Assembly: GCF_002741015.1 (NCBI RefSeq)
Contig: NZ_CP016616.1
Span: 2,947,501-3,011,500, forward strand
DNA length: 64,000 nt
DNA from: Microvirga ossetica
Lineage (GTDB): Bacteria > Pseudomonadota > Alphaproteobacteria > Rhizobiales > Beijerinckiaceae
Direction: 5' to 3'
Of the stretch, positions 34,518-48,053 are shown piece after piece (position 1 is the first letter of the stretch; each line of letters starts with the position of its first letter). The notes under the pieces were generated by a model. That model did not search any database, had not been told where the DNA came from, and saw only the letters and a program-made list of their open reading frames with translations. The position numbers and the translations under genes are program-made.

Positions 34518-34670
34518 TCGCTTACACCCCCACCTCCAACTCCTCCCCACAAGGGGGAGGAGGGTTCCAGCGCCTTACCATGAACCGGGCTCCGAGAAAG
34601 GGCCTGGTCTCAACGCAATCCGGCCTGAAGACGTTTGCGCTCCAAGGCGGGGAGAGTTATCGATCATCCC

Positions 34671-35864
34671 GTGAACGACACCTCCTTTTCCTCGCCTCAC
34701 TCCATTACGGCCCGGTACAATGCGCTCGTCGCGGCGGGTGCCATCGAGCGCGATCCGGCGCAGGTGGCGCTGCTCAAGCGGCTCGAGGCGCTCGCCGGGA
34801 GCCTGGCCAATCATCGCCTCGCCCGCAAGCCCAGCGCGCTCGGCTGGCTCTTCGGCAAGAAGAGCGCTGCTCCCCCGAAAGGCCTCTATGTCTGGGGCTC
34901 GGTCGGTCGCGGCAAGACCATGCTGATGGACCTGTTCTTCGAGGCGCTCACCGTACGGCGCAAGCGGCGGGTGCATTTCCACGCCTTCATGGCGGATGTG
35001 CACGAGCGCATCCACGCCTACCGGCAGAAGCTGAAGGCCGGCGAGGTTTCGGGCGACGATCCCATCGCTCCCGTCGCAGAGGCGCTCGCCGACGAGGCCT
35101 GGGTGCTCTGCTTCGACGAGTTCACCGTCACGGACATCGCCGACGCCATGATCCTCGGACGCCTGTTCACGGCCCTCTTCGCCCACGGCGTGGTGGTGGT
35201 GGCGACCTCCAACGTCGAGCCCGACCGGCTCTACGAAGGCGGCCTCAACCGCTCGCTTTTCCTGCCCTTCATCGCCCTGCTGCAGGAGCGGATGACAGTG
35301 GTGAAGCTCGAAGCCCGCACCGATTTTCGGCTCGAGAAGCTCGCCGGCAGCCCGGTCTTCTACACGCCGGCCGACGAGCGCTCGCAGGCGGCTCTGACCC
35401 GCGCCTTCAAGAGCCTCACCGGCCGCGAGCACGGCAAGCCGATGGTTCTGACGGTCAAGGGCCATCCGGTCGAGGTGCCGCAGGCGGCCGGCGGCGTCGC
35501 GCGCTTTTCCTTCGCGGATCTGTGCTCGAAGCCCTTGGGCGCAGCCGACTACCTCACCGTCGCCGAGGACTTTCATACGATTATCCTGGAGAACATCCCG
35601 ACGATGTCCTTCGAGCGCCGCAACGAGGCGAAGCGCTTCATCCTGCTCATCGATGCCCTCTACGATGCCCATGTGAAGCTGCTTGCCTCCGCCGAGGCCG
35701 AGGTGCACGAGCTTTATCATGCCGATAGCGGGCGCGAGGCTTTCGAGTTCGACCGCACCGTGTCCCGCCTGATCGAGATGCGCTCCGAGGAATACCTGTC
35801 CTTGCCCCATGGCCGTTCGGATTCGGAAGCGTCGGGCAGCACGACCGGGCTTGCCGAGACATGA
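34671..35864 (+). CDS. zapE: ZapE/AFG1-like AAA ATPase
   Basis: 397 residues from GTG 34671; a TTG at 34635 would add 12. Walker A is GSVGRGKTMLMDLFF near residue 80, Walker B LCFDEFTVTDIADAMIL near 145, and ATSNVEPDRLYEGGLNR is the sensor region. The family (ZapE in bacteria, AFG1 in mitochondria) helps cell division or protein quality control at the membrane. Length is typical. It overlaps the TetR gene by 4 bp (ATGA), so they are coupled; it precedes the TCA cluster as in many Rhizobiales. Confidence 0.9.
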   Translation: MNDTSFSSPHSITARYNALVAAGAIERDPAQVALLKRLEALAGSLANHRLARKPSALGWLFGKKSAAPPKGLYVWGSVGRGKTMLMDLFFEALTVRRKRRVHFHAFMADVHERIHAYRQKLKAGEVSGDDPIAPVAEALADEAWVLCFDEFTVTDIADAMILGRLFTALFAHGVVVVATSNVEPDRLYEGGLNRSLFLPFIALLQERMTVVKLEARTDFRLEKLAGSPVFYTPADERSQAALTRAFKSLTGREHGKPMVLTVKGHPVEVPQAAGGVARFSFADLCSKPLGAADYLTVAEDFHTIILENIPTMSFERRNEAKRFILLIDALYDAHVKLLASAEAEVHELYHADSGREAFEFDRTVSRLIEMRSEEYLSLPHGRSDSEASGSTTGLAET

Positions 35865-36490
35865 AGCGGTCCGTCGGCGGCCCGTCGCGGCATGCGGATC
35901 TCGCTCCGGCCGATTCCCGGCTTCTCGCCATCGCTGCGGATCAGCTCAAGGAATTCGGGCCCAGGCACATCACGGTGGTCGGCATCGCCGATGCCGCCGG
36001 CATGACCCATGCCAATGTCTACCGCTACTTCGCCAACAAGGCCGCTCTCATCGATGCGGTGGCCGGCCAGTGGCTGCGCGGAATGGAGGCCACCATCGCC
36101 GAGATCGCGGATTCCCCCGATCCGGCCGACGACAAGCTCGAGCGCCTGATCCAAGCCTGGGCCCGGGTCCACCGGGAGCTTTTGACGGAAGACCGGCATC
36201 TCTTCGATGTCTATTGCACCGCGACCGAAACCTCGCGCCCCCTCGTGCGCAAACATCGGGCGCGGATGCGCCAGCTGATCGAGCGGGTGCTGGACGAGGG
36301 CATCGTCACGGGCAAATTCGACCCCCGCGACCGGGAGAAGGCCCATGCCTTCATCACCGATGCGGTCTATCGCTTCATCAATCCCCTGACTGTCCGCCTT
36401 GACGCGGAGGTGCCGCAGGACATTCTCAATCCGCGTCTGGCAACCGTGATCCGGGTGGTCCTGCGGGCCCTGGCGAACGGAAGCGTGTAA
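35861..36490 (+). CDS. TetR family transcriptional regulator
   Basis: 209 residues. The N-terminal helix-turn-helix (about 20-65) reads ITVVGIADAAGMTHANVYRYFANKAALIDAV. The C-terminal ligand domain includes LIERVLDEGIVTGKFDP and DAVYRFINPLTV. It starts inside the end of zapE and is followed by a TGTAAC palindrome that could be its operator. Ligand unknown. Confidence 0.92.
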   Translation: MKRSVGGPSRHADLAPADSRLLAIAADQLKEFGPRHITVVGIADAAGMTHANVYRYFANKAALIDAVAGQWLRGMEATIAEIADSPDPADDKLERLIQAWARVHRELLTEDRHLFDVYCTATETSRPLVRKHRARMRQLIERVLDEGIVTGKFDPRDREKAHAFITDAVYRFINPLTVRLDAEVPQDILNPRLATVIRVVLRALANGSV

Positions 36491-36519
36491 CATCAGTTAC
36501 AATTTTCAAAATTTGTAAC
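36486..36519. promoter_or_regulatory. TGTAAC palindrome, candidate operator before mdh
   Basis: TGTAAC-ATCA-GTTACA at 36486-36501 and a further TGTAAC at 36514-36519 stand between the TetR gene and mdh. The palindrome overlaps the TetR stop codon. It may bind that regulator or another factor controlling the mdh-suc genes; a purely sequence-based guess. Confidence 0.35.
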
Positions 36520-36585
36520 GAGAAAATTGTCTCACTTTGATGCGACCCAAGGCATTGAACTGTAAAGGCAATTTGAAACCGTTAA

Positions 36586-37674
<1,089 letters not shown>

Positions 37675-37676
37675 AG

Positions 37677-37764
37677 CGTCATCCCGGCCAAGGAGCCGGG
37701 ATCGCATGACGAGTTCGACACGGTCAACGATCCCGGATCGCCGCCAGCGGCGTCCGGGATGACG
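37677..37764. repeat. palindromic repeat of the CGTCATCCCGG type
   Basis: The unit starts CGTCATCCCGGCC and ends GGCGTCCGGGATGACG, able to fold into a long hairpin between mdh and sucC. Related units occur at 44513-44597, 55526-55558 and 60468-60608. Confidence 0.65.
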
Positions 37765-37778
37765 AAAGAGAAGAGCAC

Positions 37779-38978
<1,200 letters not shown>

Positions 38979-38990
38979 GGTTTCGACCCG

Positions 38991-39878
38991 ATGTCCATCC
39001 TCATCAATAAAGACACCAAGGTCATCTGCCAGGGCTTCACCGGCAAGAACGGGACCTTCCATTCCGAGCAGGCCATCGCCTACGGCACCAAGATGGTCGG
39101 CGGCACCTCGCCCGGCAAAGGCGGCTCGACGCACCTGAACCTGCCCGTGTTCGACACGGTCATGGAAGCGCGCGAGAAGACCGGCGCCGATGCCTCGGTG
39201 GTCTACGTTCCGCCGCCGGGTGCTGCGGACGCCATCTGCGAGGCGATCCAGGCCGAGATCCCGCTCATCGTCTGCATCACCGAGGGCATCCCGGTGCTCG
39301 ACATGGTGCGCGTGAAGCGCGCGCTCGAAGGCTCCAAGTCGCGCCTCGTCGGCCCGAACTGCCCCGGCATCGTCACGGCGGGCGAGTCGAAGATCGGCAT
39401 CATGCCGGCCAACATCTTCAAGCCCGGCTCGGTCGGCATCGTGTCGCGCTCCGGCACGCTCACCTACGAGGCCGTGTTCCAGACCACCAATGAAGGCCTC
39501 GGCCAGACGACGGCGGTGGGCATCGGCGGCGATCCGGTGAAGGGCACCGAGTTCATCGAGATGCTCGACATGTTCCTCTCCGACCCGAAGACCCAGTCGA
39601 TCGTCATGATCGGCGAGATCGGCGGCTCGGCCGAGGAAGAGGCGGCCGAGTTCATCGCCCGCGAGGCCAAGAAGGGCCGCAAGAAGCCGATGGTCGGCTT
39701 CATTGCCGGCCGCACGGCGCCTCCGGGACGCCGCATGGGCCATGCCGGCGCCATCATCTCCGGCGGCAAGGGCGGAGCCGAGGACAAGATAGGCGCCATG
39801 GAGGCCGCGGGCATCCGCGTGTCGCCGTCGCCGGCGCGCCTCGGCAAGACCCTGGTCGAGGTTCTCAAGGGCCAATAA
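38991..39878 (+). CDS. sucD: succinyl-CoA ligase, alpha subunit
   Basis: 295 residues. CoA-binding Rossmann region at the start ([19 protein letters not shown]), [18 protein letters not shown] in the middle and the phosphorylated histidine H251 in [18 protein letters not shown]. It pairs with SucC. Full length. Confidence 0.98.
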   Translation: MSILINKDTKVICQGFTGKNGTFHSEQAIAYGTKMVGGTSPGKGGSTHLNLPVFDTVMEAREKTGADASVVYVPPPGAADAICEAIQAEIPLIVCITEGIPVLDMVRVKRALEGSKSRLVGPNCPGIVTAGESKIGIMPANIFKPGSVGIVSRSGTLTYEAVFQTTNEGLGQTTAVGIGGDPVKGTEFIEMLDMFLSDPKTQSIVMIGEIGGSAEEEAAEFIAREAKKGRKKPMVGFIAGRTAPPGRRMGHAGAIISGGKGGAEDKIGAMEAAGIRVSPSPARLGKTLVEVLKGQ

Positions 39879-39936
39879 CGGACAAAGGCCGCCCCGGTCC
39901 CGGGGCGGCCAACCAGCTTTTGGATAGATATTTGCC

Positions 39937-42897
<2,961 letters not shown>

Positions 42898-42910
42898 TCG
42901 GAGTAAAGGC

Positions 42911-43231
42911 ATGCCGTTCCACCTCTGCAAGCTTCTGCCGCCAAGGCCGACCTTCCCCACCGACATGACGGCGGAGGAAGCCGGCCTGATGCAGGAGCAT
43001 GTGGCCTACTGGCAACGGGCAGCCCACAGGGGAGCGGCCGTGATCGTCGGTCCGGTCTTCGATCCCGCAGGAATCTGGGGGCTGGCCATCGTCGACGTGA
43101 GCGATGCGGCGGAGGCCTCGGACCTGACCGAACAGGATCCGCTGATCCTCTCGGGCCGCGGCTTCCTCTACGAAATTCATCCGATTCCGCAGGCGATCCT
43201 GCGGACGACCCACCAACCCAGCCCTCACTAA
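42911..43231 (+). CDS. YciI-like domain protein
   Basis: 106 residues. The layout LCKLLPPRPTF, MTAEEAGLMQEHVAYWQ, GAAVIVGPVFDPAGIWGLAIVDV and a closing LYEIHP strand fits the YCII-related fold (dimeric alpha/beta barrel), small proteins of uncertain enzymatic role. A histidine in the EHVAYW helix is the usual candidate active residue. It lies 14 bp after sucA and 27 bp before sucB, so it should be expressed with the OGDH genes. Confidence 0.75.
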   Translation: MPFHLCKLLPPRPTFPTDMTAEEAGLMQEHVAYWQRAAHRGAAVIVGPVFDPAGIWGLAIVDVSDAAEASDLTEQDPLILSGRGFLYEIHPIPQAILRTTHQPSPH

Positions 43232-43257
43232 GAGGGGCCGTCCCTAAGGCGTAACTC

Positions 43258-44496
43258 ATGGCAACCGAAATCCGCGTACCCACTCTCGGTGAATCCGTTT
43301 CAGAGGCCACCATCGGCCGCTGGTTCAAGAAGCCGGGCGACCCCGTGAAGGCCGACGAGCCCGTGCTGGAGCTCGAGACCGACAAGGTGACCCTCGAGGT
43401 CCCCGCTCCCGCAAGCGGCACGCTCGGCGACATCGTCGCCAAGGACGGCGAAACCGTGAGCCCCGGCGCGGTGCTCGGCTCGGTCATCGAGGGCGGCGCA
43501 GCCGCAGCAGTGCCGGCTCCCGCGCCGAAGGCCGAGGCTTCCAAGGCGGCTGCTCCTGCGCCGGCTCCCGCCGCTGCGCCCGCTCCGGCACCGGCTGCCG
43601 CCTCCCGTGACAACGGTCCAGCTGTGACACGCCTTGCCGCCGAGAGCGGTGTCAGCCCCGCGGGCGTCGCCGGCTCCGGCAAGGACGGTCGCGTGACCAA
43701 GGGCGACATGCTCGCCGCCATCGCCACGGGCGGCGCTTCGGCTCCTGCGCCCGCAGCTCCCGTTCAGGTCCGTGCCCCCTCCGCTCCGGTCGATGCGGAG
43801 CGCGAAGAGCGCGTGAAGATGACGAAGCTGCGCCAGACCATCGCGCGCCGCCTGAAGGATGCCCAGAACAGTGCCGCCATGCTCACCACGTTCAACGACG
43901 TGGACATGAGCGCGGTGATGAACCTGCGCAGCCAGTACAAGGACGTGTTCGAGAAGAAGCACGGCACCAAGCTCGGATTCATGGGCTTCTTCACCAAGGC
44001 GGTGATCCAGGCGCTCAAGGACGTGCCGGCGGTGAATGCCGAGATCGACGGGCAGGACCTCGTCTACAAGAACTACTACCACATCGGCATCGCGGTCGGC
44101 ACCGAGAAGGGCCTCGTGGTGCCGGTGGTGCGCGACGCGGACCTGCTCTCGGTCGCCGGTATCGAGAAGACCATCGCCGATTTCGGCAAGCGGGCGCGGG
44201 ACGGCAAGCTCTCCATCGACGAGATGCAGGGCGGCACCTTCACCATCACCAATGGCGGCATCTACGGCTCGCTCATGTCGACGCCGATCCTCAACGCCCC
44301 GCAATCGGGCATTCTCGGCATGCATCGCATCGAGGACCGCCCCGTGGTCCGCAACGGCCAGGTCGTGGTGCGCCCGATGATGTATCTCGCGCTCTCCTAC
44401 GACCACCGCATCGTCGACGGCAAGGAAGCCGTGACCTTCCTCGTGCGGGTCAAGGAGGCCCTCGAGGATCCGGCCCGCCTCGTGCTCGACCTGTAA
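43258..44496 (+). CDS. sucB: dihydrolipoamide succinyltransferase (E2 of 2-oxoglutarate dehydrogenase)
   Basis: 412 residues. Lipoyl domain at 1-77 with the lipoylated K43 in [14 protein letters not shown], an Ala/Pro-rich hinge (about 80-118), the E1/E3-binding domain (about 118-155, [20 protein letters not shown]), and the acyltransferase domain from about 180 with H383 and D387 in [12 protein letters not shown]. It forms the cubic core of the OGDH complex. Confidence 0.98.
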   Translation: MATEIRVPTLGESVSEATIGRWFKKPGDPVKADEPVLELETDKVTLEVPAPASGTLGDIVAKDGETVSPGAVLGSVIEGGAAAAVPAPAPKAEASKAAAPAPAPAAAPAPAPAAASRDNGPAVTRLAAESGVSPAGVAGSGKDGRVTKGDMLAAIATGGASAPAPAAPVQVRAPSAPVDAEREERVKMTKLRQTIARRLKDAQNSAAMLTTFNDVDMSAVMNLRSQYKDVFEKKHGTKLGFMGFFTKAVIQALKDVPAVNAEIDGQDLVYKNYYHIGIAVGTEKGLVVPVVRDADLLSVAGIEKTIADFGKRARDGKLSIDEMQGGTFTITNGGIYGSLMSTPILNAPQSGILGMHRIEDRPVVRNGQVVVRPMMYLALSYDHRIVDGKEAVTFLVRVKEALEDPARLVLDL

Positions 44497-44512
44497 GAAC
44501 AATGCCCATTTA

Positions 44513-44597
44513 GCGTCGTGGCCGGGCCGCTCCGGCCATCCACGCCTTCCAACGCAAAGCAAAGACGTGGATGCCCGGATCAAGTCCGGGCATGACG
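44513..44597. repeat. palindromic repeat between sucB and lpd
   Basis: Contains GTGGCCGGGCCGCTCCGGCCA and CCCGGATCAAGTCCGGGCATGACG, two hairpins of the type common in Rhizobiales intergenic DNA. Confidence 0.6.
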
Positions 44598-44615
44598 TTT
44601 AAGTGGAGACAACCA

Positions 44616-46016
44616 ATGTCCTACGATCTCATCGTCATCGGCACCGGTCCCGGCGGCTATGTCTGCGCCATCCGGGCAGCCCAGCTCGGCCTCAAGACCG
44701 CTGTCGTCGAGAAGCGCAAGACCCATGGCGGCACCTGCCTCAATGTGGGCTGCATTCCGTCGAAGGCCCTGCTGCATTCCTCGCACATGTTCGAGGAGGC
44801 GCGCGATCATTTCGCCGGCCTCGGCATCGGCGTCAGCGCGCCGACCCTCGATCTCAAGACGATGCAGTCCTTCAAGCAGGAGGGCGTCGACGGCAACGTG
44901 AAGGGCGTCGAGTTCCTGCTCAAGAAGAACAAGATCGATGCCTTCTTCGGCACCGCGCGCATCGCCGCCGTCGGTCAGGTGGAGGTTATGGCTGAGGACG
45001 GTTCGAACCAGGTGCTCGAGACGAAGAACATCGTCATCGCCACGGGGTCCGACGTGACCCGCCTGCCGGGCGTCGAGATAGACGAGAAGGTGGTGTTGTC
45101 CTCCACCGGCGCTCTCGAGCTCGAGAGCGTGCCGAAGCGCCTCGTGGTCATCGGCGCCGGCGTGATCGGCCTGGAACTTGGCTCCGTCTGGCGCCGCCTC
45201 GGCTCCGAGGTCACCGTGGTGGAATATCTCGACCGCATCCTGCCCGGCATGGACGGGGAGGTCGCCAAGAACTTCCAGCGCATCCTCGGGAAGCAGGGCT
45301 TCCAGTTCAAGCTCGGCTCCAAGGTCACGAAGGTGGAAAACACCGGCAAGGGCGCGACGCTCACCTTCGAGCCCGCCGCCGGCGGCAATCCTGAGACCAT
45401 CGAGGCCGATGTGGTGCTCGTCGCCATCGGGCGCGTGCCTTACACGGAGGGACTCGGCCTCGAGCATGCGGGCGTCCAGCTCGACAGCCGCGGCCGCATC
45501 CAGACCGACGCGCATTTCTCCACCAACGTCACCGGCATCTACGCCATCGGCGACGTGATCGCCGGCCCGATGCTCGCGCACAAGGCCGAGGACGAGGGCG
45601 TTGCCGTTGCGGAAATCATCGCCGGCAAGGCGGGCCACGTGAACTACGACGTGATCCCGAGCGTGGTCTACACCTTCCCGGAGGTAGCTTCCGTCGGCAA
45701 GACCGAGGAGGAACTGAAGGCCGCGGGCATCGCCTACAATGTCGGCAAGTTCCCCTTCACCGCCAACGGCCGTGCCAAGGTCAACCGCACCACGGACGGC
45801 TTCGTGAAGATCCTGGCCGATGCGAAGACCGACAAGGTGCTCGGCGTCCACATCATCGGTCCGGAAGCCGGCAACCTCATCCACGAGGCGGGGATCACCA
45901 TGGAGTTCGGCGGATCCTCCGAGGACATGGCCCGCACCTGCCACGCGCATCCGACGCTCGCGGAAGCTGTGAAGGAAGCGGCGATGGCCGTCGAAAAACG
46001 CGCGATCCATATGTAA
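44616..46016 (+). CDS. lpd: dihydrolipoyl dehydrogenase (E3)
   Basis: 466 residues from ATG 44616 (gtggagacaacca upstream). FAD motif [19 protein letters not shown], redox-active C41 and C46 in [19 protein letters not shown] motif [16 protein letters not shown] near 180 and the C-terminal H445/E450 pair in [14 protein letters not shown]. It reoxidises dihydrolipoate for the OGDH complex. Next to sucB as expected. Confidence 0.98.
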   Translation: MSYDLIVIGTGPGGYVCAIRAAQLGLKTAVVEKRKTHGGTCLNVGCIPSKALLHSSHMFEEARDHFAGLGIGVSAPTLDLKTMQSFKQEGVDGNVKGVEFLLKKNKIDAFFGTARIAAVGQVEVMAEDGSNQVLETKNIVIATGSDVTRLPGVEIDEKVVLSSTGALELESVPKRLVVIGAGVIGLELGSVWRRLGSEVTVVEYLDRILPGMDGEVAKNFQRILGKQGFQFKLGSKVTKVENTGKGATLTFEPAAGGNPETIEADVVLVAIGRVPYTEGLGLEHAGVQLDSRGRIQTDAHFSTNVTGIYAIGDVIAGPMLAHKAEDEGVAVAEIIAGKAGHVNYDVIPSVVYTFPEVASVGKTEEELKAAGIAYNVGKFPFTANGRAKVNRTTDGFVKILADAKTDKVLGVHIIGPEAGNLIHEAGITMEFGGSSEDMARTCHAHPTLAEAVKEAAMAVEKRAIHM

Positions 46017-46025
46017 GATCGGCGG

Positions 46026-46649
46026 ATGGCCAAGCTCCACTTCCTCTATTCGGTGATGAATGCAGGCAAGACCACCCATCTCCTGCAGGTTCGCTACAAC
46101 TACATCGAGAACGGCGGCCACGTGCTGCTGTTCACGAGCCTGATCGACGACCGCTTCGGAATCGGCAAGGTCAGGTCGCGCCTCGGTCTCGAGGCCGATG
46201 CAACGCCGTTGAGGAAGGACGACGCCATCGGCGCCATCGTGGCGGCCGAGCATGCGAAGCGCCCGGTGACGGCGGTGCTCATCGACGAGGTCCAGTTCAT
46301 GACGGCGGACCAGGTGAGGCAGCTCGCCTGGATCGTCGACGAGCTGAAAATCCCCGTCATGGCCTATGGCTTGAAGAACAACGTCTACGGCACGCTGTTC
46401 AGCGACTCGATCGTCGCCATGATGGCCCTTGCCGACGACTTCCAGGAGATCAAGCAGCTCTGCCATTGCGGCCGCAAGGCGACGATGATCCTCAAATACG
46501 ACCGCAACGGCGAGGCCGTCCGCTCCGGCGAGGTGGTCGAGATCGGTGGCGAGGGCCGCTACGTCTCCGTCTGCCGGCCCCATTGGACGGCAGGCGATAT
46601 CGGCCCGGCCGCCCGGCATCTTCTCGCCCAGCCCCTAGCGGCGGAGTAG
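46026..46649 (+). CDS. tdk: thymidine kinase
   Basis: 207 residues. P-loop YSVMNAGKTTHLLQ near residue 15, the Walker-B-like DEVQFMTADQV near 90, lasso region GLKNNVYGTLF, and zinc cysteines in CHCGRKATMIL with a further C-x-x-H (CRPHW). It phosphorylates thymidine in the salvage pathway. It starts 10 bp after lpd and may be cotranscribed. Confidence 0.96.
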   Translation: MAKLHFLYSVMNAGKTTHLLQVRYNYIENGGHVLLFTSLIDDRFGIGKVRSRLGLEADATPLRKDDAIGAIVAAEHAKRPVTAVLIDEVQFMTADQVRQLAWIVDELKIPVMAYGLKNNVYGTLFSDSIVAMMALADDFQEIKQLCHCGRKATMILKYDRNGEAVRSGEVVEIGGEGRYVSVCRPHWTAGDIGPAARHLLAQPLAAE

Positions 46650-46740
46650 TGCCGGAGGCACGAAAAGATTCCTCTTGTCAGCTGAGCATGACTCCGCGTA
46701 CCGTCGAAATCGCAACATAGTTGCTTATCGGGGATGTGTC

Positions 46741-46995
46741 ATGACAAAGCTGCACGTTCTGACGGATCGGGAGTTGAGCCTTGCTGCGGGAGGCGCCAGT
46801 GCAATTCCGATCATCGGTCCGCTGATCGATTGGATTCGTGGCGCCGGTGGCTGCACCCTGCCGGGTGGCGGTCAGCCTTCGCCTAACATGGGCTCGACCC
46901 GTCCCTTGGTTCCCACCCCACCCACTCCTGTCCCCTTCATGGACCCACCGGCCAGCAGGCGTGGCAGGGCGCCCGGGCACGATCCCCTGATTTGA
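46741..46995 (+). CDS. putative double-glycine leader peptide (bacteriocin-like)
   Basis: 84 residues. The start MTKLHVLTDRELSLAAGG has the form of double-glycine leaders (ELxxxxGG) removed by C39-peptidase ABC exporters. The part after GG begins ASAIPIIGPLIDWIRGAGG, hydrophobic and amphipathic, then one Cys and a proline-rich tail. No exporter, immunity or modification gene is nearby, so function as a secreted peptide is a guess. ATG 46741 has a weak ribosome site (ggggatgtgtc). Confidence 0.5.
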   Translation: MTKLHVLTDRELSLAAGGASAIPIIGPLIDWIRGAGGCTLPGGGQPSPNMGSTRPLVPTPPTPVPFMDPPASRRGRAPGHDPLI

Positions 46996-47023
46996 ACCGT
47001 ACCGGGTTCGCAGGAATCCCGAC

Positions 47024-48007
47024 TCAGCGGCGCGCCCGCGGATGCGCCGCGTTGAAAGCGTCCATCAATCGCGCTGCGTCGACCTTCGTGTAGAGCTGCG
47101 TCGTCGAGAGTGAGGCGTGGCCCAGCAATTCCTGGATGCCGCGCAGATCGCCGCCCTTGGCGAGGAGATGGGTGGCGAAGGAATGGCGCAGGGCGTGCGG
47201 CGTGGCGCTGTCGGGAAGCCCCAAGGCGCCGCGCAGCTCCTCGACGGCGAGCTGGATGATGCGCGGCGAAAGCGGTCCGCCGCGCGCACCGACGAAGAGC
47301 GCTCCCTCCGGCGGGATCGCGTAGGGGCAGAGCGCGAGGTATTCCCCCACCGCGCGCTGGATCGGTGGGATCACCGGCACGCTGCGCATCTTGCCGCCCT
47401 TGCCCGTCACCGTGATCGAGTTGATCCCGTTGACCGGCGCGTCCCGCCGCTGCAGGCCGAGCGCTTCGGAAATGCGCAGGCCCGCACCGTAGAGCAGCGA
47501 CAGCACGGCCGCATCCCGCGCCAGGATCCAGGGCTTGCGGTTCTCCGACGCCCGCGTCTCCGCATCCGTGACTGCAACGGCCGACGAGGCGGAGAGGGGG
47601 CGCGGCAGGTTCTTCTCCACCTTCGGCGAGCGAATCGCCGCGAAGGCCGAAGCGGTGCCGTGCCCCTCCCGTTCGAGATGGCGCGCAAAGGAACGCAAAG
47701 CCGCGAGCTGGCGCATGAGCGAGCGGCTGCCGACCGAGCCCATACGCCGCGCCGCGAGGAAGGCACGGATGTCCATGGGCTTCAGGCCGAGGATGCCTTT
47801 CACGCTCGGCTTCTCGCCGAGATGGTTCGTCAGGAACGTCAGGAACTGCCGCAAGTCGCGCGCATAGGCCTCGACCGTCTTGGCCGAGAGCCGCCGCTCC
47901 TTGGCGAGCGAGGCAAGCCACGCCATCGCCTCCCGGCGCGTGTCGTCCGCGCCGGGCAGGACGAGATCGAGGGCATTTTGCGTGGCGGTGCTTGACATGA
48001 GTCCCAT
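47024..48007 (-). CDS. xerC: tyrosine recombinase XerC
   Basis: 327 residues (ATG 48007; ATG 47998 also possible). Core-binding domain at about 25-115 (AYARDLRQFLTFLTNHLGEK), catalytic Arg in SLLYGAGLRISEALGL, HALRHSFATHLL (HxxR) and LGHASLSTTQLYTKVD with the catalytic Tyr. With XerD it resolves chromosome dimers at dif. Next to priA, as in many Alphaproteobacteria, which separates it from island integrases. Confidence 0.93.
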   Translation of the reverse strand: MGLMSSTATQNALDLVLPGADDTRREAMAWLASLAKERRLSAKTVEAYARDLRQFLTFLTNHLGEKPSVKGILGLKPMDIRAFLAARRMGSVGSRSLMRQLAALRSFARHLEREGHGTASAFAAIRSPKVEKNLPRPLSASSAVAVTDAETRASENRKPWILARDAAVLSLLYGAGLRISEALGLQRRDAPVNGINSITVTGKGGKMRSVPVIPPIQRAVGEYLALCPYAIPPEGALFVGARGGPLSPRIIQLAVEELRGALGLPDSATPHALRHSFATHLLAKGGDLRGIQELLGHASLSTTQLYTKVDAARLMDAFNAAHPRARR

Positions 48008-48053
48008 TTATGCAAGGGCAGAACCCTAACAGTCACAGGTTAACCCCTTTCGA

